A stretch of DNA of 30,818 bases from a virus: the IMG/VR virus record IMGVR_UViG_3300032053_000334, positions 1-30,818 of that record; one strand, given 5' to 3'. Within the stretch, counting starts at the first letter, position 1. Each line of letters starts with the position of its first letter. The notes under the pieces were generated by a model, which ran no database searches, had not been told where the DNA came from, and was given only the letters and a program-made list of their open reading frames with translations. Below, piece by piece: positions 6,882 to 16,088 of this stretch. The position numbers were made by a program, and so were the translations under genes.

Positions 6882-9371
6882 TTAGTTGTATTTTTGTGTA
6901 TATTTTCCACTATATTTTCCTAAATTAATATCAGAACAACCTAATCTAGCACTTATCTTATACTGCGAATTGTTAAGGTTTAATTTAGTTTTATCTATCA
7001 ATCCCTCCACGCGAATTTTGGTATCACTAACTTTAGTCATTTTCGCTTGTGTTTCCCCCGTTAAAGGTATTAAAATATTTTCGGTATTTGTTAAAATGCT
7101 GCTTAACATTTCAATTTTAAAAAGCCCTCCATTCCTATACTCCTCTATTCGAATAACTCCGTAGTAATCATTTATATCGCCAACATCCCCCATCAAATCT
7201 TCTAAGTCAAAGTCTGCTTGAATCCATGTATTCTCAGCCGATAAAATCGCGTTATTTCTAACACCATTCGCATCGAATCCTAAGAACAAACTATTTGTTT
7301 TTGTGCTATCGTATGTAGTTATTGCACCATCATAGACAATTGATTCCTCGTATTTTCTAACGGCAAAGTCAAAAGAGTTCTTTGTGTTTACTTCTAAGCC
7401 TTGACGCAATACTTTCATATTTACGTTGTATGTTAGCTTCCAATTCGCTAAATCGTCCTTTGTAGACCAATCGTTATTTAAGTTGTTATTCAAAAGCGTA
7501 TTATCATAAAACACACTTGGAACGGTTATTTTACTAATCCAATCTTCCCAACGGAATCGGAATGAATAAATCCCTTTGTAGGCTTTCAAACTTCCAACAT
7601 CGTTTAACGGGTCACGGAATACTTGCACCGCGTTTTTCTCCAATCCCGATACCATTTGGAATCCCCTAGTCGTATCTATGTTGATTTGCTGAATGTTCGC
7701 ATTGTCTTTTACAAATCCTGTGCAATCGTAAGCGTTACTTTCTAAAACGTAGCTTTCATTTGTTACGTAGTTGTAACCCTCTATTGTGAACTTTATTTCC
7801 TCAATCGTTTCATCTAGCGTCGTGTCTAGGCTTATGATACTCCTTGCGCTTATTTCATCTTCAACACACCCCTCATAAAACATTGAACCTACTTGCGTCG
7901 ATTCTTGCGCGTGTCCTAAGAATGAATTTGTAATATTAAATTGCTCTGTTGTAATCGCTGGCAATGTAAACGATGAAAAGTCCGATATTAACGAAACCCT
8001 ATCTGTAAAATTTACATTTACCGCTAAGTTATCACCAACACTTACCCAAACAAGATAATTCAAATCGCTAGTATCAACCGCCTCCATAAACGTTTCAAAA
8101 GCTGAATTAGGCGCGAATCGTCCGCGAAGTGTTACTGTATTAGCTTGTAATGTTATTGAACTAAATTCAATATCCATCCTTGCACCGTCAGCATTTGTGT
8201 AGCCCGTGAATGTTTGCGCCGCAGTAGATGAATTTAAAACTACCGAATCCGAACAGCCGTTATACATCACATTTTTGTGATAAGGTGTTAACTTATCCGA
8301 ATAGTATGATGGTGTCGACGGTGTCCAAACAAAGCCTAGCTTATAATCAAAAGCCGATGTTGCACCAACTTGATTAATTATAATGGTAAAGTCTGTTTTC
8401 CCGCCGCTAGCTATTCCACTAATTGGAATACCTAATTCATTAAATAGTTGAACTTGATTAATTGAGTAATTATTTACCCCTCCATTATAGTTTTCGTTAA
8501 ACCATCCCGTATTCCCTTTCAATACACTTTGCGCCCCACTTACTGATACGTTAATATTTGGATTGTTTATTTCTGGTAGTATATTAACTCTAAATATATC
8601 AGTCAAGCACTCATTACCCTTGTAAGGTGTAGGAAGTGTTAAATTTGTCAAATCGTCAACTACCTCATAAATAGGCGTTATGATAAATTTGATTTTTATA
8701 ATATATTTTTTTAAAGTTCCAGATACAGTTGTATTTCCTTGTATTGTTGCTGATAAAATAGCCCCGCCACTCTGATAACTGAACGGAATTAGATTGATAG
8801 GCGCAGAAACAGGCGCTACAATTGAATTATGCTTAAATGTTAAAACCGTGCCATCAATCAAACTAGATAAATCGCCGCTTCCTACTTGTGTATTGGTAGT
8901 TAAGCCATAATAAAACTCAACTCCTTTGAATGGGTTTGTATCAGTACAAGCTATCGTTAATCCACTCCATTCGTAATCAATTGAATTTATTGAATTTTGA
9001 AATGGCATGAAAGTATCACCAACATTTAACAAATCAACAATCATTAAAGACGGTGTAAGTGTTAATATTTTCCCCGTATGCGGTAGTCCCGCAATTGGAA
9101 TTGGCGCACCGCCATTAGTAGTAAGATTTGCGATAAGTGAAACAAGTTGACCAACGGCGAAACCCTCATCAAACCAACTACCCGACAATCTAGTAACATG
9201 ATTATTATCGGTTATCTTAACTTGTGTTTGGTAAGTTGATGTGAATAGTATTTCAGCGTCTAAATCTAATTTCAATTCCACAACGTCGCCAACGTTACCG
9301 ATTAACCACGAAGTAGTTGTACCCGTATAAAAGTTAGTGTATTGCCTATTTGTTATTAGCGCCGATGCCAT
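6882..9371 (-). CDS. Large tail/baseplate structural protein
   Basis: This 829-residue protein is beta-rich, with no membrane segment and no recognisable enzyme motif. It lies between the putative tail-hub protein and the main fibre, where siphoviruses encode tip or baseplate proteins and upper fibres. The first 150 residues look like small beta-domains (GNVGDVVELKLDLDAEILF; LTPSLMIVDLLNVGDTF). The middle contains several 'VxLRGRF' and 'YxxGFxW' type strands, and the C-terminal part (about 600-829) has more Trp and charge. The start overlaps the end of the 87-residue helical gene by 26 bases. The tail-structural call is firm from position; the exact component is not known. Confidence 0.65.
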   Translation of the reverse strand: MASALITNRQYTNFYTGTTTSWLIGNVGDVVELKLDLDAEILFTSTYQTQVKITDNNHVTRLSGSWFDEGFAVGQLVSLIANLTTNGGAPIPIAGLPHTGKILTLTPSLMIVDLLNVGDTFMPFQNSINSIDYEWSGLTIACTDTNPFKGVEFYYGLTTNTQVGSGDLSSLIDGTVLTFKHNSIVAPVSAPINLIPFSYQSGGAILSATIQGNTTVSGTLKKYIIKIKFIITPIYEVVDDLTNLTLPTPYKGNECLTDIFRVNILPEINNPNINVSVSGAQSVLKGNTGWFNENYNGGVNNYSINQVQLFNELGIPISGIASGGKTDFTIIINQVGATSAFDYKLGFVWTPSTPSYYSDKLTPYHKNVMYNGCSDSVVLNSSTAAQTFTGYTNADGARMDIEFSSITLQANTVTLRGRFAPNSAFETFMEAVDTSDLNYLVWVSVGDNLAVNVNFTDRVSLISDFSSFTLPAITTEQFNITNSFLGHAQESTQVGSMFYEGCVEDEISARSIISLDTTLDETIEEIKFTIEGYNYVTNESYVLESNAYDCTGFVKDNANIQQINIDTTRGFQMVSGLEKNAVQVFRDPLNDVGSLKAYKGIYSFRFRWEDWISKITVPSVFYDNTLLNNNLNNDWSTKDDLANWKLTYNVNMKVLRQGLEVNTKNSFDFAVRKYEESIVYDGAITTYDSTKTNSLFLGFDANGVRNNAILSAENTWIQADFDLEDLMGDVGDINDYYGVIRIEEYRNGGLFKIEMLSSILTNTENILIPLTGETQAKMTKVSDTKIRVEGLIDKTKLNLNNSQYKISARLGCSDINLGKYSGKYTQKYN

Positions 9372-9609
9372 ATTTCAACTTCATTTCATTTGTCAAACGT
9401 TGTACTTCAAGCATATCAACTTTAGTCGATTTACTCATTAATTCGTTTGACTCTTTAACGAATTGTTGAAATTTATCTTTATCCTCTGGCTTTACATCTT
9501 TAAAAGCTTGATTAATCATTCCATCAAAAGTACTCTTTAATAAAGATAGGCTTTCACCCATTAGCTCTATATTTTTAAGTGCTTGTGTTAGATTTTCATT
9601 CGCCCTCAT
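9346..9609 (-). CDS. Small helical protein between two baseplate genes
   Basis: This 87-residue, highly charged protein is predicted to be nearly all helix. It runs from NLTQALKNIELMGESLSLLK through KFQQFVKESNELMSKS to VQRLTNEMKLKYG. It overlaps both neighbours: 14 bases with the upstream hub gene and 26 bases with the downstream 829-residue gene, a coupled arrangement. The size and coiled-coil character suggest a small tail-tip adaptor or assembly factor. No family is recognised. Confidence 0.6.
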   Translation of the reverse strand: MRANENLTQALKNIELMGESLSLLKSTFDGMINQAFKDVKPEDKDKFQQFVKESNELMSKSTKVDMLEVQRLTNEMKLKYGIGANNK

Positions 9610-11374
9610 TATAAGATAGTTTCAGATTATTTGTGTAAAGATATGGAATTTTGTAATTAATTGTAGCTTTTTCATTATAAACATCCCATTCAATATCTGA
9701 AATTTCACCTATACTTCCATCGGGTGCAATAAATTTATTATTTTTCGTTAATAATTGCCAATCTTCGGAGCAAAACGGAATAGTAACCCCCGTATAAACT
9801 TTGTATTGATTATGAATGTTTTGCCCTGTTTTTGAATCTAATATAGGAACAAAGCTATTAATCTTATGAAAATCCCATAAATCCGAAGCCTGTAATTTAA
9901 AACCCGCTGGAATAACCTCGTTATCTATTCGCATTAATTTATCAGTAGAAATCGTATCAGCAGTTAATACCATCATTCCGATACGCTTTGTTATCTTAGA
10001 CGCTAAAGATGAATTACCGCCTAATTGGTTTATTGCTTTATCAACACTTTGAGCCATTTCTTTTAAAGCCTTTTCAACTACTGTTAAATCATTTTTTCTT
10101 GATGCTAAAGCAAAAGGCAATCTAACTTCACCTAAGTTTTTTACATTTACAAAAGGTCTGGTGTTTATCGATGCCGCTGTGGTTATTACTTGGAAGTTAG
10201 TACCTAGAAAGTTTTCCAATGTGTTTTCATCCTGTATATCCGTTTGAAAGCTGATCATAAAATTCGATAGCATTTCATCCGTGTTGTACGAATATTCAGA
10301 CAGCCTAATATCTTGATTTGTTTCTACGTCTGGCAATGTCCACGCAGCAGTACTATCCCAATAGTCCGCACGTTCAAAAATTAAAACGTTATTATCCAAT
10401 TTTATCGACGCGTTAAACATTTGCTTCATTGTCCGCAAAAAGTCGCCAAAATTGTAAACGGAACTATTTTGATTTGGGTGTCCTAATCCATTCGCCCCGC
10501 CTCCAATCTTACCCCGTTCAGATTTAGACGGCAAATAAGTAAGGTTTGACCATAGTGGATTATTGAATATACTTGATTGAAATGTTAAGCCCATATAAGC
10601 GCAACCAACCTCGAACATTCGTTTGATTTTCATCCCGTAGTAACGTCGAACAGGAGGAAACAATTGGTCTATCAATTCCTCTGTCATTTTTATCAATGCG
10701 TACGTAAGCGCAATTGCATAGACTAAATCAAACAGTAAGTTAAGCCCAGCACTTATCAAGTCACCAACACCAAAAGCCAACCCCGCATTGATGCTTTCTA
10801 AAAACTTTGCTGTTGATTTGCTTATGTCTTTTACGCTTTGAATTAATGCTTGTGTACTCATGTATATTGACAAAGAAAGCATTACCAAAGCAAATGTCTC
10901 AGGACGTTGATTTAAAACGTATGGGATTTGAACGTAGTCGGATTGCGTAACAAATTTTTGATTAAAAAGGTAAGCAAAGCTAAATGAATCGGATTGATTT
11001 GTTAACCAGTCTAAGGCTTGTTTTTTCTTAATCGTCGCTTCAACTTCATCGCATGAAGTGAACTTAGCCCCATCAACTAAGTCAATATACCCGTCTAATA
11101 TTTGTGTAACTAATTGCGTTTGATGTTCGCGTAGTTTAATCGCGTATGGTATGCCCTCGAATATTCCAACACCTCCTTTTAGCCCGTCCGATACGTGCTT
11201 CAAAATTGTTTCGGCATCTTCCAAAACGAACTGTAATGAATTGGTGCTAACTTCGGCTTCGCTCTTATCTTCGACGGTGTTACCCGCCCCCCATTTAGTG
11301 ATTAGCTTTAGTTCCCTAGCGTTCTTTGGTGTCGCTTGTTCTACTCCGTTTATCTCAAATATTACGTCAATCAT
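9596..11374 (-). CDS. Tail hub/baseplate protein downstream of the tape measure
   Basis: This 592-residue protein directly follows the tape-measure gene with an ATGA overlap, the usual place for the distal tail or tail-hub (Dit/Tal-like) proteins. The N-terminal ~130 residues (MIDVIFEINGVEQATPKNAR; LVTQILDGYIDLVDGAKF) look like a beta-domain of the hub type. Two hydrophobic helical stretches follow, at about 160-178 (FALVMLSLSIYMSTQAL) and 199-232 (SAGLNLLFDLVYAIALTYAL), which is unusual for a hub. They could be buried helices or membrane-penetrating segments used during DNA entry. The C-terminal half is mixed alpha/beta. The tail-component call is strong from position; the membrane role is speculation. 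Confidence 0.65.
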   Translation of the reverse strand: MIDVIFEINGVEQATPKNARELKLITKWGAGNTVEDKSEAEVSTNSLQFVLEDAETILKHVSDGLKGGVGIFEGIPYAIKLREHQTQLVTQILDGYIDLVDGAKFTSCDEVEATIKKKQALDWLTNQSDSFSFAYLFNQKFVTQSDYVQIPYVLNQRPETFALVMLSLSIYMSTQALIQSVKDISKSTAKFLESINAGLAFGVGDLISAGLNLLFDLVYAIALTYALIKMTEELIDQLFPPVRRYYGMKIKRMFEVGCAYMGLTFQSSIFNNPLWSNLTYLPSKSERGKIGGGANGLGHPNQNSSVYNFGDFLRTMKQMFNASIKLDNNVLIFERADYWDSTAAWTLPDVETNQDIRLSEYSYNTDEMLSNFMISFQTDIQDENTLENFLGTNFQVITTAASINTRPFVNVKNLGEVRLPFALASRKNDLTVVEKALKEMAQSVDKAINQLGGNSSLASKITKRIGMMVLTADTISTDKLMRIDNEVIPAGFKLQASDLWDFHKINSFVPILDSKTGQNIHNQYKVYTGVTIPFCSEDWQLLTKNNKFIAPDGSIGEISDIEWDVYNEKATINYKIPYLYTNNLKLSYNEGE

Positions 11375-14300
11375 AATCGGTTTTTATTTACACGGTAACG
11401 GCTTATTGTTCGCTTATTGGCTACGATGTTTGTTTCAACAATGTCAAGGTAGGAATCACGTAAGTTTTCGACGTTCACTTGTTGCACGGGCTTATTCTCG
11501 ATTGCTTTTTTCACATCGTTTATTTCGGCTTTCAAACTACTAAAATCAACTACCATTGTTTGTCTTTGTGGAATCATTGCCACTTGACCGCCGAAAACGT
11601 CGCTGGATAGTGAGCCGCCGTCTAAGGATTTAGTAAGGCTCATAAAGTTATCACGACCTAAAGCGTTCATTTGTTGCGCTGATAAGATACCTTCGCCACC
11701 CTCTACCATTACAGGAATACCCCCGCTTTTAGCAGTGTGTTTATCGCCTCTAAAAATACCCCCTCGTTTCACTAATGTATCTTCAATTGTACCATATTCA
11801 CCAGTACCATCTCCGAATGCTTGTAAGCTAGATTCAATACCTTGCATGATGGCGAAGTCAGTTAATACTTTCACGATTGCGTTATTATCTCCACTACTTG
11901 CGGCGCTTGAATAGGCTGAATAAAGAGCTTTAATTTTTTCTAATTGTATTAGCTTCTTTTGGGCTTCTAACTTTTGGTTTTCTAGTTTCGCCAATTGCGC
12001 TTCCTCAAATGCAAGTGTATTTTCGGCTCCTTGCATTGCTAACTCTTGTTGCTTTTCAATTTGATTGTTTTGTGCATCAATCTTTTTTTGAATCTTATCT
12101 TCTTCAGCTTGTGCGATTCTTTCTAAAGCGTCAATTGTCATATTAACTAAAAAATCCGTTTGCTCTTTTATTCTAGCTTTATTCTTTGCTTTCTTTTCAT
12201 CTTCGTACTTCTTGTTAATAGCCGCTTCATCCTTTAACGCTTTTTTGTCAATTTCAGCCAACAATGCCGCCTCTAAATCTGCTTCATACTTTTTATCCTT
12301 TATTGCTTGTTTTCTAAGGGTTTTCGCGAAATTGTATGCCGCTATTTCTTTTTCTTGTTCAGTCTTTTTTTCATCTATTATATTTTCTACTTGCAAAGCT
12401 TTTAATTCTTTTAACCCCTCCTTGTTTAGGTCAAATCGTTTTTTTCTTGCGTTTTCTTCAATTTGTTCAATATCAATTATTAATTGCTCATTTATCAATC
12501 TAATTATTTCAGCTTTTTTTATTTCACTACCTATTGATAAATTAACCTCCCTTATTCTATGTTCTGCATTTATTTGTGCTTGAGTAATTAACTTTTCTTC
12601 CTCATTCTTAATATCTCGAACGATAGCATCTTGTGTTAATTTTTCTTGTTGGTCGCTTAGTTTTATATTTTCAGCGTCAATTTGAGCTTGAAGTACTCCA
12701 AGTAAAGCATCTCTTTTTTTATCTAAGGCTTTTACCTCCTTATTTATTTGAAGTATTCTTTCTGGGCTATTTGTTGCCTGTTGTTCTTCGTTTAACTTCT
12801 TAGTTTTTTCTGCAATTTCAGATAGTAATCCTAGTTTTACTATATTTTCTTCAATCTCTTCTTTAATTTCTTCAACAATTACTTTGGAAGATTCTTTTTG
12901 AAGATTTATTTGGTCTTTTATTAAATCATTTAAAGCAGCTTCCTCAATAGCTAATAATGCCTTTCTGTTTTTTAATGCTTGTATTGCATCTGCTAATTTT
13001 TCTGTTGAATTTCTTTGAGCTTGATTTGACGCAAAAACACTTTGATTTTGACTTAATGCTTTTTGTACATTTCCTCTAGTGTCTAATATATTTAAAAGTG
13101 TTTCAGCTCTTTTTATTTCATCCATTTCAGCTTTTTGAATAGCTTCAAGTCCTTTAACTTTTTTATCTATTGCCTCTTTTTCTGAAACCCCTGTTGCATC
13201 AAGTAATCTTTTTTGAGCCTCTGCAAATTTAATCTGCGCCTCCGCTGCTCTGGCTGCTTGTTCCTGTATTTGTTCCTCTTTCTTTTGAATAACTATTTTT
13301 TGGATTAAACTTTTATTTACCGCCTCTAGTGCTAAGTTTAAATCCTTATTGCTTACCGTTTCAGCATCTATATTTTTAAGTAAGTCTGGATATTGCGTCT
13401 TTAAATCATTTATCAATTCTATCCTACGTTCAGTTGTTGTATTAATTGACATTAATTCAGCTTTTGCGGCAAAAATATTAGTCCTTTCTTTTTCTAAAGA
13501 TTCACTAACTTTTTCCGTACTCGTAAAAAAGCCCAATAATTTAGTAGTTCCATCTACTATTCCTCTCAAAAAACCATTTAACAATCCATCTCCCTCTTCA
13601 ATGCCTAAAATAAAACCCTCCCAAGCCGAACTTAATAATTTAACAGAACCACTAAGGTTATCAAGCTGCTTGTCTGCCATTTCTTGCGCTGTTCCTTTTG
13701 CGTCTTGTAATGCTAAAGTCATTGTTTGGATGCTGTCCGCACCCTCTAAAAAAGTGTTGAAAGCACCAACACTTCTTACATCGGTCAATTCTAAAGCCGA
13801 AGCTAAATCAATACCCTCGTTTTTTAATTGCTTTAACCCTTTTACTAAACTAGGAATATCTTTTACAGGCTCTTTTAACGATTTTGCTAGCTTACCATTT
13901 GAATCAGCAAGATTTAACAATATGTTTCTAGTTGCTGTTGCGCCACTTGACGCATCAAAACCAGCGTTTGAAAGTTGCCCTAATAAAGCTGTTGTATCTT
14001 CAATTGTAAAACCAAACGCTTTTGCTACTGGTGAAACAGTTGCTAAATTTTGAGCTAAATCTTCGAAATCTAATGCCGTTAAAATTGTTGACTTTGCTAA
14101 AACATCCGTTACCCTAGTGGCGTGTGAAGCGTCTAAACCAAATGCTTGTAATGCAGAACCTACTAAAGTTGCGGTTTCGCCTAACCCGCTACCCATCGCC
14201 GCCGCACCATCAAGTATTGAAGCCGTCATTGCGTGAATATCATCAATTGGAAATCCTAACTTACCTAATTCCGTTTGCAATCCTGTAACCTCCGTTGCGG

Positions 14301-15093
14301 TAAATGAAGTACTAGCGCCTAAGGCTTTCGCTTCTGCAACTAAACTTTTTGCTTGGTCTTTTGTTATTCCCAAAACCGCGTTTAAGTTACTGTTCGCTTT
14401 TTCAAAATCGGAAAATATACCTACACTGCTTTTTATTACTTGAAATACTGCGGTTATTCCCGTTGCTATTCCTAAAGCGCCTAAAGTCCGACCTAAACCT
14501 TGAAAAGCTTTTGCATAATTACCTACATTACCTTGACTTCTTCCGATGCTTTCATTCAGCTTTTTTACCTCCGCATCTTGCTTTTGTATAGTTGCGTTTA
14601 AATCCTTACCCGCTTTTGTACTATCCCTTTCGGCGGCGCTCATTGATTTATATTTATCAATGTTTTGTCTTAGCTGCGCTTCAAGTTGTTTTAAACTTCC
14701 TTGTTGTTGCTTTTCAACTATAATTTCGTTTTTTAAAGCCTGTGTTTGTCCTTGTATAGCAAGTTTTAGTTCCTGTTCTTTTTTAGCTTCTTCAGTTTTT
14801 AAACGAATCGATTGCTCTTCAAGTTTTTGAAGTTGGCTTTTAACCTCCTTATTTTCTTTTAGTTTAGTATTTAGCGATGCAACTTTTGCTTCTAATTCAG
14901 CTATTTGCTTTGATGAATCAGGATTAACAATGTTTAAGTTTTTAGCAGCGTCTTGCGTCTTTTTAAATTCATCACGAATGCTTTGTGAAGCCTTTGAGTA
15001 AATCGAATCAAGTTCTTTTATTTTTTTTATTAACGCGTCCAGCGCTCCGTCATCTTGAAATAAGTCGCTGTATTTAATCGGATTTTCTTCCAT
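11371..15093 (-). CDS. Tail tape measure protein (TP901-type core domain)
   Basis: This 1240-residue protein has three parts. Residues 1-190 form a long charged coiled coil. A Gly/Ala-rich hydrophobic stretch (about 203-227) leads into the TP901-type core (about 227-430), with FSDFEKANSNLNAVLGITKD, ALGASTSFTATEVTGLQTEL and NAGFDASSGATATRNILL. From about 530 to 1090 it is again coiled coil, very rich in Lys, Glu, Gln and Ala, followed by a short globular C-terminus. It sets tail length and occupies the tail tube before DNA release. The common 1.5 angstrom per residue rule would give a tail near 185 nm. It starts 20 bases inside the end of the tail-chaperone frame and is followed by the hub gene. 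Confidence 0.93.
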   Translation of the reverse strand: MEENPIKYSDLFQDDGALDALIKKIKELDSIYSKASQSIRDEFKKTQDAAKNLNIVNPDSSKQIAELEAKVASLNTKLKENKEVKSQLQKLEEQSIRLKTEEAKKEQELKLAIQGQTQALKNEIIVEKQQQGSLKQLEAQLRQNIDKYKSMSAAERDSTKAGKDLNATIQKQDAEVKKLNESIGRSQGNVGNYAKAFQGLGRTLGALGIATGITAVFQVIKSSVGIFSDFEKANSNLNAVLGITKDQAKSLVAEAKALGASTSFTATEVTGLQTELGKLGFPIDDIHAMTASILDGAAAMGSGLGETATLVGSALQAFGLDASHATRVTDVLAKSTILTALDFEDLAQNLATVSPVAKAFGFTIEDTTALLGQLSNAGFDASSGATATRNILLNLADSNGKLAKSLKEPVKDIPSLVKGLKQLKNEGIDLASALELTDVRSVGAFNTFLEGADSIQTMTLALQDAKGTAQEMADKQLDNLSGSVKLLSSAWEGFILGIEEGDGLLNGFLRGIVDGTTKLLGFFTSTEKVSESLEKERTNIFAAKAELMSINTTTERRIELINDLKTQYPDLLKNIDAETVSNKDLNLALEAVNKSLIQKIVIQKKEEQIQEQAARAAEAQIKFAEAQKRLLDATGVSEKEAIDKKVKGLEAIQKAEMDEIKRAETLLNILDTRGNVQKALSQNQSVFASNQAQRNSTEKLADAIQALKNRKALLAIEEAALNDLIKDQINLQKESSKVIVEEIKEEIEENIVKLGLLSEIAEKTKKLNEEQQATNSPERILQINKEVKALDKKRDALLGVLQAQIDAENIKLSDQQEKLTQDAIVRDIKNEEEKLITQAQINAEHRIREVNLSIGSEIKKAEIIRLINEQLIIDIEQIEENARKKRFDLNKEGLKELKALQVENIIDEKKTEQEKEIAAYNFAKTLRKQAIKDKKYEADLEAALLAEIDKKALKDEAAINKKYEDEKKAKNKARIKEQTDFLVNMTIDALERIAQAEEDKIQKKIDAQNNQIEKQQELAMQGAENTLAFEEAQLAKLENQKLEAQKKLIQLEKIKALYSAYSSAASSGDNNAIVKVLTDFAIMQGIESSLQAFGDGTGEYGTIEDTLVKRGGIFRGDKHTAKSGGIPVMVEGGEGILSAQQMNALGRDNFMSLTKSLDGGSLSSDVFGGQVAMIPQRQTMVVDFSSLKAEINDVKKAIENKPVQQVNVENLRDSYLDIVETNIVANKRTISRYRVNKNRL

Positions 15094-15436
15094 TTTGTGT
15101 TTGTTGTTTTTTTAACATTTCCATTAAACTGTAAACCTCCAAAACGTTCATCCCTTTAACGCTTGTATTCGTATGGCTATTCAAACCATGACAAACCATT
15201 TGATAATTCTTTTCATGCTCCACTTCATAACTCTGTTGCCCCATGAAGTTTTTAGGCTTGTATAAGCTAAGTAAAGCCTGTTCAATCTTAAATAAATCCT
15301 TTATAAATTGCTCGTTATCCTCATTCAACATTATGTCGCACATCAATAAAATACGTTCCTTTCTATTTAGCCTACTTTGGAAGTCATGCGACCCGTCGAA
15401 CAATGTAGGAAAAAAAGTATGCAGTTCAAATTCTAT
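15074..15436 (-). CDS. Tail assembly chaperone, downstream part read by -1 frameshift (gpGT-like)
   Basis: This frame is open from the A10 run of the upstream gene to 15074 and has no good start of its own. The only early start candidate is a TTG at 15403. Read through a -1 slip at the A-run it continues as IEFELHTFFPTLFDG, then SHDFQSRLNRKERILLMCD, giving about 120 extra residues. The conceptual fusion with the upstream 135-residue protein is about 255 residues. Siphoviruses and myoviruses make such short and long chaperones (lambda gpG and gpGT) immediately before the tape measure, which they coat during tail assembly. The frame overlaps the tape-measure start by 20 bases. The frameshift is inferred from frame geometry and synteny. 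Confidence 0.8.
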   Translation of the reverse strand: MEFELHTFFPTLFDGSHDFQSRLNRKERILLMCDIMLNEDNEQFIKDLFKIEQALLSLYKPKNFMGQQSYEVEHEKNYQMVCHGLNSHTNTSVKGMNVLEVYSLMEMLKKQQTQNGRKSD

Positions 15437-15840
15437 TTTTTTTTTACGTCTGATGCCGTTTCTGACACCGTTTTAACGTCCAACCCCTCTTTGCTCAAAT
15501 CGAGCAACAACGCTTTCAATTTATCTTCGCTATAATCTTCCATCGCTTTACCGTTCACCTTGCTTATCAAGGATGCAAACGCTAAGCCTTTACTGCTATT
15601 TCCTGTTAATATGTTATTCACCACTATTCGTAAATTTAATAATTCGTTTTTGGCATCGTCGTACATTTCCTTGTTTAGAAATTCGTAAATGCGAACCGTT
15701 ATTTTGTCAAAATCTTGCACCGTCGCCCCTAGTTCACTATCCAACATCACATACTTATTGAACGCATTAAACCGCTCAAATGGCAGTTGGTCAATACTAT
15801 CAAACAATTCAAGGTCAAACTTTCCTATTTCTAATTTCAT
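15433..15840 (-). CDS. Tail assembly chaperone, upstream part (gpG-like)
   Basis: This 135-residue, mostly helical, acidic protein lies two genes upstream of the tape measure, where the short tail-assembly chaperone is expected. It begins MKLEIGKFDLELFDSIDQLP and contains two helical blocks, about 53-80 and 92-117. It ends in DVKKK, encoded by GTA followed by nine of the ten A residues (plus-strand T-run 15436-15445) and then TAG. That homopolymer directly before the stop is a plausible slippery site for the -1 extension. The start overlaps the upstream membrane-protein stop as ATGA. The short product would be made in excess and the fused product in minority, as in lambda. Confidence 0.8.
   Translation of the reverse strand: MKLEIGKFDLELFDSIDQLPFERFNAFNKYVMLDSELGATVQDFDKITVRIYEFLNKEMYDDAKNELLNLRIVVNNILTGNSSKGLAFASLISKVNGKAMEDYSEDKLKALLLDLSKEGLDVKTVSETASDVKKK
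15436..15445 (-). promoter_or_regulatory. Probable programmed -1 frameshift site, A10 run
   Basis: Ten T residues on the plus strand give A10 in the mRNA, ending one base before the G of the TAG stop context (GTA AAA AAA AAA TAG). Slipping back by one base converts the stop into ATA GAA TTT and joins the two chaperone frames. A-runs this long are known to support slippage in both transcription and translation. I did not compute a downstream stimulatory structure. Confidence 0.75.
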
Positions 15841-16088
15841 CGTACTATGTGAATTAACCCCGCTACCATTAACGGGATTATGAAGTAAAGATAATTAAAA
15901 TCAACTAAAAAAAAAGGTATCATAATCAACAATGTAAGGTGATGCGACAAACAAAAGTTGCATACAACCATTTTGTATATGAAGTTGCTTTTTACCCGCA
16001 TTTGTACCCATTCGATTAATCCAATCTTTTCAATTAGCAACATTGCCCCGTTAATAAATAAAGCCGTTACAAGTGTAAATTCTAACAT
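15837..16088 (-). CDS. Small membrane protein with CxxC motif inside the tail module
   Basis: This 83-residue protein has hydrophobic segments at about 5-24 (TLVTALFINGAMLLI), 51-62 (LTLLIMIPFFLV) and 66-82 (YLYFIIPLMVAGLIHIV). The conserved-looking motif CNFCLSHH (Cys43, Cys46, His49, His50) precedes the second segment. It overlaps both neighbours (7 bases with the tail-terminator-like gene, 4 with the chaperone gene), so it is translationally embedded in the tail operon. A membrane protein is not an obvious virion part. I recall similar CxFC-containing small membrane proteins in Bacteroidetes phages, but know no function. An assembly, lysis or exclusion role is possible. Confidence 0.65.
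   Translation of the reverse strand: MLEFTLVTALFINGAMLLIEKIGLIEWVQMRVKSNFIYKMVVCNFCLSHHLTLLIMIPFFLVDFNYLYFIIPLMVAGLIHIVR

Noticed and set aside
6882-11374. Contractile tail (sheath or baseplate wedge) genes
   Set aside because: No sheath-like gene or myovirus wedge set is seen near the chaperones and tape measure. A siphovirus-type tail fits better.
13349-14053. 234-codon open frame on the plus strand
   Set aside because: It is antisense to the tape measure core domain. Its Ser/Leu/Phe-rich product with no motif is typical of antisense shadow of Lys/Ala-rich coding.
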